DNA from: an uncultured Erysipelotrichaceae bacterium
GTDB lineage: Bacteria > Bacillota_I > Bacilli_A > RF39 > UBA660
Assembly (NCBI GenBank): GCA_902768065.1
Contig: CACXJP010000014.1
Coordinates: forward strand, 1 to 33,219
DNA: 33,219 bases
Direction of reading: 5' to 3'
Position numbers and translations under genes: made by a program. Shown here in pieces: positions 15,814-24,475 of the stretch. Under the pieces are notes generated by a model. That model saw only the letters and a program-made list of their open reading frames with translations, made no database searches and was not told the origin of the DNA. The stretch's first letter is position 1, and every line of letters starts with the position of its first letter.

Positions 15814-18504
15814 ATGAAAAAGATAAATGAAAAAAATATAGAAAAATATCTCTTTGTCATTTCAATGGTAATTATGACATTTATGGGACTAGTATTATTC
15901 TATAATTTTGATTTCAAAAACAACTTAAATTTATTATTTGATTCAGATACAGCAAGAGTAATAGGAGATGCATCATCTTATTTCTATAACCACTATAGAT
16001 CAACTGTTCATCCTCTATATGTCTTAATAGTCCAACCAATATGCTATCTTCTCAATGGACTAACTATGGATAGAATGATATCTCTTATAATAATAACATC
16101 ACTTGCCACATCAACTACAGTAGTTTTTATTTATAAAATATTAAATACTATAAAATATAATCCAAAACAGAATGTTATTATTTCACTAATTTATTTATTT
16201 TCCTTTGGAAATATGGTATTTACATCAGGAATAGAAGTATATAATATTGCTGTCTTATTTATTGTCTTTCTATGGTATTACTATATAGTAAAAAGAAATA
16301 AAACATTTGATAAATATTCATATATATTATTAATATTATTAGGAATAGGAACAGCTGCTATAACAATAACTAATTTCGTAATCTATTTTATTATTTTAGG
16401 ATTATTATTTATAACAAAGAAGATAAATTTAAAGAAAGCGATATTATTATTTTTATTAACAATAATAGGGTTAGTATCATTAAACACTCTTCAACACTCT
16501 GTTTGGAAATCAACACCATTAATGTGGCAAAAAGAGTTAACAGACGAAAAAGAATATGTAACGATAAATAAAACAAATATTGATAGTATAAAGAATGTAG
16601 TAAAAAATGATTATTATAATTCATTAATTGCAAGTAATATAAAAGTAAAAGTAATAAAAAATAATTTTTACGATGGAGAGAATTATATGTTAACGTTTCC
16701 AAAAACGAATTATATAAATGTCTTCTTAATAACAATATTTTATCTTTTGTTAATAATACTTATAGTAAGAAATATAAAGAAAGATTTATTCTTAAATTTG
16801 GGATTACTCGCAACACTATTATTTAATACAGGATTGCATATTGTCTATGGAAATAATTCAACATATTTATATTCTCTACATTTTGTATATATATTTATAC
16901 TTTTATTTGGAATTAACTTATCACATGAACAAAATGATAAACTTAAAAAAGTTATTAAAAAATTCTTACCAATATTTTTAATAATAGAAACAGTTATCAA
17001 TAGTTATTATTTTACAAAAATAGTACAAATAGTAAGCAAAATACTAACTCCAAATATTTTCGTTGAGAAAATAGGCCTATTTAAAACCGCATTAACTGAA
17101 GGGATGATAGTTTTAGTAGTTCTTTATAGTATTATGATTTTATTTAAGATAAAGAAAAAGATAACAAAAAGAAATTCAAAAGAAAAAAATATATTATTAA
17201 CGCTATTATTAATTGCTATTGTAGTATTTATAGAGTTAGTATTTAATTTTATGTACAGTTATAAAGAAAGAGATAACTACATAGAAGAAAAAATACATGT
17301 GGGTGATATAGATAAGACAAAAGATAAAACAAATTATATAGATAAAGATTTTAAAAATCATTATAAAATTGAATTATCTAAACTAGAAGAGTATAAAAAT
17401 GAATATTTTGATTTTATACATACATACTCTCCAAAAACTACTAATAAATTAAATATTTCAGTTTATTATTATTTAGGTTTTGGACCAAGAAGAAAACTTA
17501 TGTATAAACCAGGATTACTTATGGATATTGATTCAAGAGAAGTCCTGTATGAATTTGAAGAAAAAGAATCAATGATTATCCCAAATATCTATACCGTTAT
17601 AATTGAAACAAAAGACAATAAATTTATAAAGATATATGAAGATCAAGATGGTGTACATTATAATGTAGATGGAAAAGATAAAATAGTAGATGGAACATCA
17701 AATAAAATAGAATTATATAGTTTTAGTGAACAAAAATATAGTAATATGAAAGCAGTATTATATGGTGAGATATTATATAACATTAAAGATAGTAAGATTT
17801 ACCCAAATATAGTTGTTTATAACAAACCATGGTATAGAGATGCTGCTATAACAAGTATGGTATTAAGACAAACAAATAATACAGATTTAATAATAGATTG
17901 GATTAACAATTTAGACGAGTTATTTGATAATAATAACGGTATGGAAGAACCAGATAATTTAGGTGAATTATTATATTTATTATCAATCCAAAAAGACAAG
18001 AATACTAATTTGATAGACAGAATAGAATCTAAAGCAGAAGAAATTGCAAATAGTAATCCAAATGGATACTATATATATGGAAAAACAGATTTCACAGATC
18101 AACATTTATATCAAAATCTATGGTATAAATTTGGAATAGAATCAGTTGGAAGAGATTATCACTTTGATATAGAAAAAATTAAAGAAGACGATTATTCTAA
18201 GGGTGCTTGGTGGAGTGATTATCAAACATCAGTGATATATAATGATAATAGTAATTATGAATATCCATATTTATCATATGCTATTAGACATAATGAGAAA
18301 AAAGGGAATATAATTATTAATAGGGAACTTTATCCATTATCATGGGAAGTAAATGCATCTCATGCAAACTATGATATATATTCTGGATTAGATTTCTATA
18401 TGAAGGATTCAAGAATATCACCATTACATACATGGTCTGCATCTGAACTATTATTATTTATTATGGATGAGACAAATAATTTAGATAGAGAAAAGTTAAA
18501 CTAA
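15814..18504 (+). CDS. GT-C-like membrane domain fused to an extracytoplasmic glycosidase-like (alpha/alpha toroid) domain
   Basis: AAAGGA (15802-15807) is six bases before the ATG at 15814. The in-frame ATG at 15799 overlaps the previous stop and lacks a site, so I choose 15814 (896 residues). Residues 1-480 hold about twelve membrane segments. Loop 1 carries LLFDSDTARVIGDASSYF and a STVHPLYVL segment, as in GT-C glycosyltransferases (acidic DSD motif, then His-Pro). Residues 490-896 are soluble, with a KPWYRDAAITSMVL segment (Arg-Asp pair near residue 675), a GAWWSDYQTS region and a final SPLHTWSASELLLFIMD. These features resemble six-hairpin (alpha/alpha)6 glycosidases, where WxRDA-type and HTW motifs line the active site. 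The soluble part probably faces outward and could trim or bind the polymer. I know no named family with this architecture; the glycosidase reading is moderately supported. Confidence 0.65.
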   Translation: MKKINEKNIEKYLFVISMVIMTFMGLVLFYNFDFKNNLNLLFDSDTARVIGDASSYFYNHYRSTVHPLYVLIVQPICYLLNGLTMDRMISLIIITSLATSTTVVFIYKILNTIKYNPKQNVIISLIYLFSFGNMVFTSGIEVYNIAVLFIVFLWYYYIVKRNKTFDKYSYILLILLGIGTAAITITNFVIYFIILGLLFITKKINLKKAILLFLLTIIGLVSLNTLQHSVWKSTPLMWQKELTDEKEYVTINKTNIDSIKNVVKNDYYNSLIASNIKVKVIKNNFYDGENYMLTFPKTNYINVFLITIFYLLLIILIVRNIKKDLFLNLGLLATLLFNTGLHIVYGNNSTYLYSLHFVYIFILLFGINLSHEQNDKLKKVIKKFLPIFLIIETVINSYYFTKIVQIVSKILTPNIFVEKIGLFKTALTEGMIVLVVLYSIMILFKIKKKITKRNSKEKNILLTLLLIAIVVFIELVFNFMYSYKERDNYIEEKIHVGDIDKTKDKTNYIDKDFKNHYKIELSKLEEYKNEYFDFIHTYSPKTTNKLNISVYYYLGFGPRRKLMYKPGLLMDIDSREVLYEFEEKESMIIPNIYTVIIETKDNKFIKIYEDQDGVHYNVDGKDKIVDGTSNKIELYSFSEQKYSNMKAVLYGEILYNIKDSKIYPNIVVYNKPWYRDAAITSMVLRQTNNTDLIIDWINNLDELFDNNNGMEEPDNLGELLYLLSIQKDKNTNLIDRIESKAEEIANSNPNGYYIYGKTDFTDQHLYQNLWYKFGIESVGRDYHFDIEKIKEDDYSKGAWWSDYQTSVIYNDNSNYEYPYLSYAIRHNEKKGNIIINRELYPLSWEVNASHANYDIYSGLDFYMKDSRISPLHTWSASELLLFIMDETNNLDREKLN

Positions 18505-18541
18505 AAATAATAGAATTAATTATATGAAGGGGTTTATTTTA

Positions 18542-18570
18542 TTGCTAAATAACAATATATAGATTATAAT
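18542..18570 (+). promoter_or_regulatory. Internal sigma-A promoter of the glycopolymer locus
   Basis: TTGCTA (18542-18547) and TATAAT (18565-18570) are 17 bases apart, in the 89-base gap after the GT-C/glycosidase-like gene. GAGGG precedes the ATG at 18594. It would start a second transcript covering 18594 to about 25432. Confidence 0.75.
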
Positions 18571-18593
18571 AAATAGATAAGTGAGGGAAAAAT

Positions 18594-19535
18594 ATGTCTA
18601 AAAATAAAGAATTAATATCAATAATTGTACCATGTTATAACGAAGAGGAATCATTACCAATCTTTTATAAAGAAATAAATAAATTATCAAAAGAAATGAA
18701 TCAAGTTGATTTTGAATTTATTTTTGTTAATGATGGATCAAAAGATAAGACAATAGATATTTTAAGAGATTATTCAAAAAAAGATAAAAGAGTAAGGTAT
18801 ATATCATTTTCAAGAAACTTTGGAAAAGAAGCTGGTATGTATGCTGGACTTACTAATGCACAAGGAGATTATGTTGCAATTATGGATGCAGATATGCAAG
18901 ATCCACCAGAAATGTTAAAGGAAATGTACAACACAGTTACAAAAGAAAACTATGATTGCGCAGCCTTATATACAAAATCTCATAAAGGATATAACTTTAT
19001 TAGAAAAGGATTAACAAATATTTGGTATAAGTTAATCGATAAAATATCTGATTCTAAACAAGTTCCTGGTGCTAGAGATTTTAGATTGATGACAAGACAA
19101 ATGGTTGATGCTATTATTTCTATGAAAGAATATAATAGATATACAAAAGGAATGTTTGGTTTTGTAGGTTTTGAAACAAAATGGATAGAATATGAAGCAC
19201 CAGATAGAGCAGCAGGAACATCAAAATTTAGTTTATTTAAGTTAATAAAATATGCATTTGAAGGAATAGTTGCATTTTCAACATCACCTTTGATTATTTC
19301 TGCATATATAGGACTGTTATTTTGTTTTATTGCTTTTCTAGCAATTATAGTTATAATTGTAAAAACATTAGTATGGGGAGATCCTGTTGGTGGATGGCCT
19401 TCACTTTCGTGTTTAATAGTATTTATTGGAGGATTACAACTTTTCTTCTTTGGAATAATGGGAGTGTATTTATCAAAGATATATTTAGAGGTAAAAAATA
19501 GACCTATATTTATTACAAAGGAGAAAAATAAGTGA
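18594..19535 (+). CDS. Polyprenyl-phosphate glycosyltransferase (GtrB/DPM1-like GT2 with C-terminal membrane segments)
   Basis: The 313-residue protein has an N-terminal GT2 domain: SIIVPCYNEEESLPIFY, FVNDGSKDKT, SFSRNFGKEAGMYAGL and MDADMQDPPEML, which contains the metal-binding DxD and the Q-D-P of the DPM/GtrB group. Two membrane helices follow at about residues 230-295. This group moves a sugar from a nucleotide donor to undecaprenyl phosphate on the cytoplasmic side; the lipid sugar is later flipped and used by GT-C enzymes. Several GT-C-like proteins are encoded nearby. It follows a good promoter and overlaps the next gene by four bases. No separate GtrA-type flippase is seen. The sugar is not readable. 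Confidence 0.85.
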   Translation: MSKNKELISIIVPCYNEEESLPIFYKEINKLSKEMNQVDFEFIFVNDGSKDKTIDILRDYSKKDKRVRYISFSRNFGKEAGMYAGLTNAQGDYVAIMDADMQDPPEMLKEMYNTVTKENYDCAALYTKSHKGYNFIRKGLTNIWYKLIDKISDSKQVPGARDFRLMTRQMVDAIISMKEYNRYTKGMFGFVGFETKWIEYEAPDRAAGTSKFSLFKLIKYAFEGIVAFSTSPLIISAYIGLLFCFIAFLAIIVIIVKTLVWGDPVGGWPSLSCLIVFIGGLQLFFFGIMGVYLSKIYLEVKNRPIFITKEKNK

Positions 19536-20485
19536 AAAAGGGTATAAGTATTATAGTACCAATATATAATTCGGAAAAATATCTAAATAAATGTATTGAT
19601 TCACTAATAAATCAGACAGAAAAGAATATAGAAATAATTCTAGTAAATGATGGTTCTACAGATAATTCCGAAGAAATTATAAAAGAATATAAAGATAAAA
19701 GAATAAAGTATTATAAAAATAAAAACCAAGGTATTGGAAAAACAAGAAACTTTGGTATTGAACAGGCAACAGGTAGCTATATAATGTTTGTAGACAGTGA
19801 TGATTATATTGAAAAAAATGCATGTGAAAAAATGTATAATAAAGCAGTAAATGAAAATCTTGATGTAGTGTTATGTGATTTCTATAAAGAATATGATAAT
19901 GGTAACATTGAGGAAATACATACAAATAGTTTTAATAATTCATCACTTAAGGAGAACCCAAATATTATTACAGACTATCTATGCCCATGGGCAAAGATAT
20001 ATGATAGAAAGATGATCATTGATAATAATATAAAATTTGTTGAAAACCTAAAATATGAAGATGCGCCATTTGTAATTAAAGCACTATGTACAGCTAAGAA
20101 AATTGGAAAAATTGATGAGTGTTTAAATTATTATCTTATTCATGATAATAGTGAAACAACAGTAAGAGATAAAAAGTGCTTTGACATCTTACAAATAATA
20201 GATATAATAAGGAACTATACAAGTAATTTTGACTATTTAAAAGAAAAAATAGATGAATTAACTGTAAGGATTATAACGAATTACACAATCCAACAAAGAC
20301 AACAAAGTAGTCAAGAAACAGCTATGGATTTTATAGACAAAGCATTTGATTATTTGAAAGAAGAGGTTCCGGATTATAAAAACAATAAATATTATATTGG
20401 TAGGTCTATAGTAAAAAGAACAATTGAAAAAAACAGACTATTGACAAAGCTATATATAACAATATATAGGAGGGTACATAAATGA
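19532..20485 (+). CDS. GT2-family glycosyltransferase (GTG start)
   Basis: The start codon is GTG at 19532, overlapping the previous TGA (19533-19535). AAAGGAG (19517-19523) sits eight bases upstream and supports it. The 317-residue protein shows ISIIVPIYNSEKYLNKCIDS, LVNDGSTDNS, GIGKTRNFGIEQATG and FVDSDDYIEKN, a complete GT-A/GT2 core, then CPWAKIYDRKM and KYEDAPF, motifs common in capsule and wall-polymer transferases. There is no membrane segment, so it acts in the cytoplasm. It overlaps the next gene by ATGA, so translation is tightly coupled. Its N-terminal core resembles that of the GT2 at 12873, but the sequences differ clearly; donor and acceptor are unknown. Confidence 0.85.
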   Translation: MKKGISIIVPIYNSEKYLNKCIDSLINQTEKNIEIILVNDGSTDNSEEIIKEYKDKRIKYYKNKNQGIGKTRNFGIEQATGSYIMFVDSDDYIEKNACEKMYNKAVNENLDVVLCDFYKEYDNGNIEEIHTNSFNNSSLKENPNIITDYLCPWAKIYDRKMIIDNNIKFVENLKYEDAPFVIKALCTAKKIGKIDECLNYYLIHDNSETTVRDKKCFDILQIIDIIRNYTSNFDYLKEKIDELTVRIITNYTIQQRQQSSQETAMDFIDKAFDYLKEEVPDYKNNKYYIGRSIVKRTIEKNRLLTKLYITIYRRVHK

Positions 20486-21789
20486 AATTCATAAAAAAAA
20501 TAGATAATAAGAAAATTGAATATTTTTTGTTTGCTTTGATTTTTATTGGGATTTTTGTAGTAAATTTTATGACACCAATGCTTGCAGATGATTTTGCTTA
20601 CTCAATAGGAAGTGACCTAAAAAGAATAGATAGCCTTAGTGATATATTTAATTACCAAGTGAATCACTATTTAACATGGGGAGGAAGAACAGTAGCTCAT
20701 ACTATTGCTCAATTATTCCTAATAATGCCAAGATGGATATTTTCTATATGTAATTCAGTCATGCAAATATTTGAAGTTTTATTAATATATTTACTTGCAA
20801 GAAATGGTAAAAAGAACAATCCAATTATCATAGTAGCTATTTGGTTTTTACTATGGTTCTGTCTTCCAGCATTTGGAGTATCAAATATTTGGTTAATAGG
20901 TTCATGTAATTATTTGTGGACCACCGTTTTAATATTATTCCTAATATATCAATACTCTAAAGAAAGAAAAGACACCCCGGCATATATTGTTTTTATGTTA
21001 ATATTAGGAATAATTGCCGGTTGGACAAACGAAAACACAGCATTTGGAAGTATAGTTATAATTTGGTTATTTATATTTATAGGTGGATTTAAAGAGCTTA
21101 AAAAATATAAATGGAAAATAGCAGGGTTTATTGGAAGTTTAATAGGTTTTTCAGCAATGATATTAGCACCTGGTAATTATAAAAGAAGCGAAACTCTCGT
21201 ACAAGATGCATCATTTATAAAAAGAATAGTTAGTAGATTTATTAATTATACAGAATTAATTACAACATACTTATTACCACTTATCATAATATTAGTTATT
21301 CTTATTTCAATATATATATATAAGAAGAAAAAAATTGATAAAAAAGTATATGCATATATTGCAGGTAGTTTCTTCTCAATATATTCTATGCTTTTATCTC
21401 CACAATTTCCAGATAGAGCTTGGACTGGAACAGTTATATTTTTAATAATACCAATTGTAATGCTTTTATATGATATTGATAATGTTAGTAAAATATGCAA
21501 GATAGTATTTATAGACATACTTATAATTGCATCATTTGTATTTGTAAAAGATTATCTAGAATTATTAGTAGATGTTAATCAATTAAGAAATACATGGGAA
21601 TATAGAGAAAAGAAAATAAAACAAGCGAAAGCTAAGAAAAAAACAAAAATAAAATTTGATAGATATACACCGTATAATAAGAGAAATCCAGCATATGGAT
21701 TATCTGATTTACAACCAGATCCAAGTCATTGGGCAAACTACTTTACAGCAGCTTATTATGATTTGGACGAGATTAGTTCAAAGGAGTAA
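20482..21789 (+). CDS. DUF6056-like multi-pass membrane protein, GT-C-like
   Basis: AGGAGGG precedes the ATG at 20482. The 435 residues form about ten membrane segments. The first extracytoplasmic loop has TPMLADDFAYSIGSDL with a double Asp, then TWGGRTVAHTIAQLF. Later come GSCNYLWTTVLILF and IIAGWTNENTAFGS, the pattern I associate with DUF6056 proteins, which have a GT-C-like layout and are found in polysaccharide loci. The acidic pair in loop 1 is where GT-C enzymes bind the lipid-phosphate sugar. The C-terminal tail (about residues 375-435) is soluble. It likely adds a sugar to the exported polymer outside the membrane (inference). Three bases separate it from the SGNH gene. Confidence 0.65.
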   Translation: MKFIKKIDNKKIEYFLFALIFIGIFVVNFMTPMLADDFAYSIGSDLKRIDSLSDIFNYQVNHYLTWGGRTVAHTIAQLFLIMPRWIFSICNSVMQIFEVLLIYLLARNGKKNNPIIIVAIWFLLWFCLPAFGVSNIWLIGSCNYLWTTVLILFLIYQYSKERKDTPAYIVFMLILGIIAGWTNENTAFGSIVIIWLFIFIGGFKELKKYKWKIAGFIGSLIGFSAMILAPGNYKRSETLVQDASFIKRIVSRFINYTELITTYLLPLIIILVILISIYIYKKKKIDKKVYAYIAGSFFSIYSMLLSPQFPDRAWTGTVIFLIIPIVMLLYDIDNVSKICKIVFIDILIIASFVFVKDYLELLVDVNQLRNTWEYREKKIKQAKAKKKTKIKFDRYTPYNKRNPAYGLSDLQPDPSHWANYFTAAYYDLDEISSKE

Positions 21790-21792
21790 AAT

Positions 21793-22485
21793 ATGAAAAC
21801 AACAACAAAAATCGCAGTATGCTTAATAATTATAATTAGTTTCTTTATGTCTATATATATTATAAACGTAGTTGCTAAAGAAGAAAAAGAAGATACATGT
21901 AAATGTAAAGAAGAAAAATATGAATATAAGAAAAATGAAAATATTGTCTTTTTTGGAGATTCAATAACAGAATGGTATCCACTGGATGTATTTTTTGAAG
22001 ATGCCCCTTATGTAAATAGTGGAGTTGCAGGAGATACAACAAAAGATCTATTAGAGAATATTGAAAGTAGAGTATATAATTATAATCCAACAAAAGTATT
22101 CATTTTAATAGGAACAAATGATTATAAAGAAAATATGACAAGTAAAGATATTTCTAATAACATAAAAAAGATTGTACAAGAAATAAAAAAGAATAGATCT
22201 AATGCAAAAATATATGTTCAAAGTATCTATCCAATAAATAATAGTGATGATTCTAAAATTAATAAAAATAATGTAGAACCACGTACAAATAGTGAAATTA
22301 GTAATACAAACAAGTTAATAAAAGAATTATGTAATAAAGAAAAAGTAACATATATAGATGTATATAGTGAACTAATTGCAGATGATGGAGCACTTGACTT
22401 AAGATATACAAAAGATGGATTACATCTTAATGATTTAGGCTATTATGTAGTAACAAAAAAATTAATCTCATACATAGAGGAATAA
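21793..22485 (+). CDS. Membrane-tethered SGNH/GDSL hydrolase (esterase or O-acyltransferase half)
   Basis: The 230-residue protein has one N-terminal membrane segment (about residues 6-28) and a soluble SGNH domain: IVFFGDSITEW with the catalytic Ser (residue 57), the Gly of SGVAGDTT, IGTNDY with the block III Asn, and KDGLHLND with the Asp/His pair (about 208 and 211). All four SGNH blocks are intact, so it should be active outside the membrane. SGNH domains either remove acyl groups or, when joined to an acyltransferase-3 domain as in OatA, place them on a glycan. The next gene, one base downstream, is an acyltransferase-3 protein, so the pair looks like a split OatA-type system (inference). 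Confidence 0.85.
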   Translation: MKTTTKIAVCLIIIISFFMSIYIINVVAKEEKEDTCKCKEEKYEYKKNENIVFFGDSITEWYPLDVFFEDAPYVNSGVAGDTTKDLLENIESRVYNYNPTKVFILIGTNDYKENMTSKDISNNIKKIVQEIKKNRSNAKIYVQSIYPINNSDDSKINKNNVEPRTNSEISNTNKLIKELCNKEKVTYIDVYSELIADDGALDLRYTKDGLHLNDLGYYVVTKKLISYIEE

Positions 22486-22486
22486 T

Positions 22487-23569
22487 ATGAAAAAGTTAAC
22501 AAAGAGAGTAGAATATGTTGACTTAATAAGAGTAATAGCTATCTTATCTATTATTGCAGTTCACGTTAATACATTAATAAGAAATTATTATTTTACAAGT
22601 AATAAAATATATTACATTATAATAACATGTTTAGATACATTAACAAGAGCCGGTGTACCATTATTTTTAATGATTACTGGTTTCTTCGTTCTAAGCTCAA
22701 ATAAAACAGAAAAGTATTCTGTATTTGTTAAAAAAATGTTTAGAAAAATGATTATACCATTTATAGTTTTTTCATTAATCTATTATATAGAAATAGTAAT
22801 TGATAAAGGATTATCATTTTCAACAATTGATTTTTTTGAAAAATTCTCCAAAAATGAATTATGTTATCACCTATGGTATATGTATGCAATAATAATGATT
22901 TATTTATTTCTTCCATTTGAAAAGAAATTAGTAAAGAATCTAAATAAAGAAGAATTAATTAAACTAATGGCAATAACATTTATTTTTGGTAATTGTTTAG
23001 TAACAATAAACTTAATACTTAATAGCTTTAATTATAGTTTTTTAAATTGGTTTTCATTACCTAATATTGTTATTTATAATAATTATGTAATCTTAGGATA
23101 TTATTTAAATAAGTATGAAATAAAAAATAAAAAAAAGCTTTATATTTTAGGAATAATTGCCTTTATGATTATGCCAATTGCAAATTATTTTTTAACAAAA
23201 ACAAGCTCAATAGTAGATGATTCTATTTTTACAGTAATCCATATATTTTCAGCAGTATATGCACTAGCTGTATTTTGCTTTATAAAAGAGTATTATGATA
23301 AACTGAAACTAAATAAAAAAGCAAAAAAGATTATATTAAAGTGTTCAAAATTATCTTTTTATATGTATTTAATACATGCATTGATAATAAAAATAGCAAG
23401 CAAAACAATTGATCAATATTGGACACATGATAGATTACATGAAAATCTATTATTTACATTATTAATGTTTTTAATAACACTTATATTATCTGTTATTATT
23501 TCAATAATATCTGATAAAATATTTAATTTTATATATAAAAAGATAGATGATATAAAAGAAAAAAAATAG
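22487..23569 (+). CDS. Acyltransferase-3 family membrane protein
   Basis: The 360-residue protein has about ten membrane segments. It begins RVEYVDLIRVIAILSIIAVHVN, the classic acyltransferase-3 start with its conserved Arg and His (about residue 26), followed by a RAGVPLFLMITGFFVL segment. Later motifs include LWYMYAIIMIYLFLP and FYMYLIHALIIK. Acyltransferase-3 proteins carry acyl groups, usually acetyl from acetyl-CoA, across the membrane for surface glycans. It lacks the SGNH domain that OatA carries at its C-terminus; that domain is the separate gene directly upstream. The two genes are almost touching (one base apart), and a further membrane enzyme gene starts 10 bases downstream. The substrate glycan is unknown. 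Confidence 0.85.
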   Translation: MKKLTKRVEYVDLIRVIAILSIIAVHVNTLIRNYYFTSNKIYYIIITCLDTLTRAGVPLFLMITGFFVLSSNKTEKYSVFVKKMFRKMIIPFIVFSLIYYIEIVIDKGLSFSTIDFFEKFSKNELCYHLWYMYAIIMIYLFLPFEKKLVKNLNKEELIKLMAITFIFGNCLVTINLILNSFNYSFLNWFSLPNIVIYNNYVILGYYLNKYEIKNKKKLYILGIIAFMIMPIANYFLTKTSSIVDDSIFTVIHIFSAVYALAVFCFIKEYYDKLKLNKKAKKIILKCSKLSFYMYLIHALIIKIASKTIDQYWTHDRLHENLLFTLLMFLITLILSVIISIISDKIFNFIYKKIDDIKEKK

Positions 23570-23579
23570 GGTGATAAAA

Positions 23580-24455
23580 ATGATTGTGAATTATTTAAAA
23601 CTAATTAGGGTAAAGCATTGGTTGAAAAATTTGGTTATATTTTTACCGCTTTTTTTTAGTACTAATTTATTTGAAACAAAAATGGTGATAAACAGTCTAA
23701 TAGCATTCTTTATTTTTTCTTTTACAGCAAGTATCGTCTATATAATTAATGATATAAATGATATTGAAAAAGATAAGTTACATCCAATAAAGAAAAACCG
23801 TCCATTAGCAAGTGAGGAAATATCAAAAAAGAATGCTATAATAACAGCCGTTATATTACTATTTCTAGAAATAGTTGGAACGGTAGTTTTATATAATATT
23901 ACAAAAAATGTTTTTATATTCATAATTCCAGCAATATATATAATTATTAATATATTATATAGTAAAGTCTTAAAAAACTTTTCAATAATTGATGTTGTAG
24001 TAATTGTTTGTGGATTTATTCTAAGAGTAATGTATGGTGGAATATCAATTGATGTAGAAGTATCAAAATACTTATATCTAATGGTTATATTTGGATCATT
24101 TTACCTAGGGTTCGGAAAGAGAAGAAATGAAATAATAAAAAATGGTGATAAGAGTAGAAAAGTATTATCACTATATAATAAGGATTTTTTAGATAAGAAT
24201 ATGTATGTTGCACTTGCATTAGCAGTAGTTTCATATACGCTGTGGTGTGTTGATCCAACAACAATTCAAAGAATTGGTAATGATTATATATTTTGGACAA
24301 TACCACTGTTAATGATAATTTTAGAAATGTATAGTTTGGATATTGAGAGTAATTCTTATGGTGATCCAATCGAAGTAATTTTAGGTGACAAAAAACTAAT
24401 ATTTGTCATATTAGCATACATAATAGTAATGACTGGAGTATTATATTTATTTTAA
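23580..24455 (+). CDS. UbiA-family prenyltransferase, decaprenyl-phosphate phosphoribosyltransferase-like
   Basis: The start is the ATG at 23580 after AGGGTGAT. A GTG at 23571 in frame is less likely. The 291-residue protein has about eight membrane segments. The first Asp-rich motif is NDINDIEKDKLHP (about residues 57-69), followed by KKNRPLASEE. A second conserved region runs through LYSKVLKNFSIIDV and RVMYGG, and GFGKRRNE follows. The NDxxDxxxDxxHPxKxxRP and GFGKR combination is that of mycobacterial Rv3806c-type enzymes, which join PRPP to a polyprenyl phosphate, rather than of menaquinone or haem UbiA enzymes. The product would be a lipid-linked 5-phosphoribose, a donor precursor for wall glycans. 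The HAD phosphatase at 15233 could remove its 5-phosphate. The subfamily is inferred from motifs. Confidence 0.75.
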   Translation: MIVNYLKLIRVKHWLKNLVIFLPLFFSTNLFETKMVINSLIAFFIFSFTASIVYIINDINDIEKDKLHPIKKNRPLASEEISKKNAIITAVILLFLEIVGTVVLYNITKNVFIFIIPAIYIIINILYSKVLKNFSIIDVVVIVCGFILRVMYGGISIDVEVSKYLYLMVIFGSFYLGFGKRRNEIIKNGDKSRKVLSLYNKDFLDKNMYVALALAVVSYTLWCVDPTTIQRIGNDYIFWTIPLLMIILEMYSLDIESNSYGDPIEVILGDKKLIFVILAYIIVMTGVLYLF

Positions 24456-24475
24456 TATAACTAAAGGAGAATAAA

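Noticed and set aside
12873..20485. The GT2 genes at 12873 and 19532 as a recent duplication
   Set aside because: Their N-terminal motifs are alike, as in all GT2 enzymes, but the rest of the proteins differ clearly.
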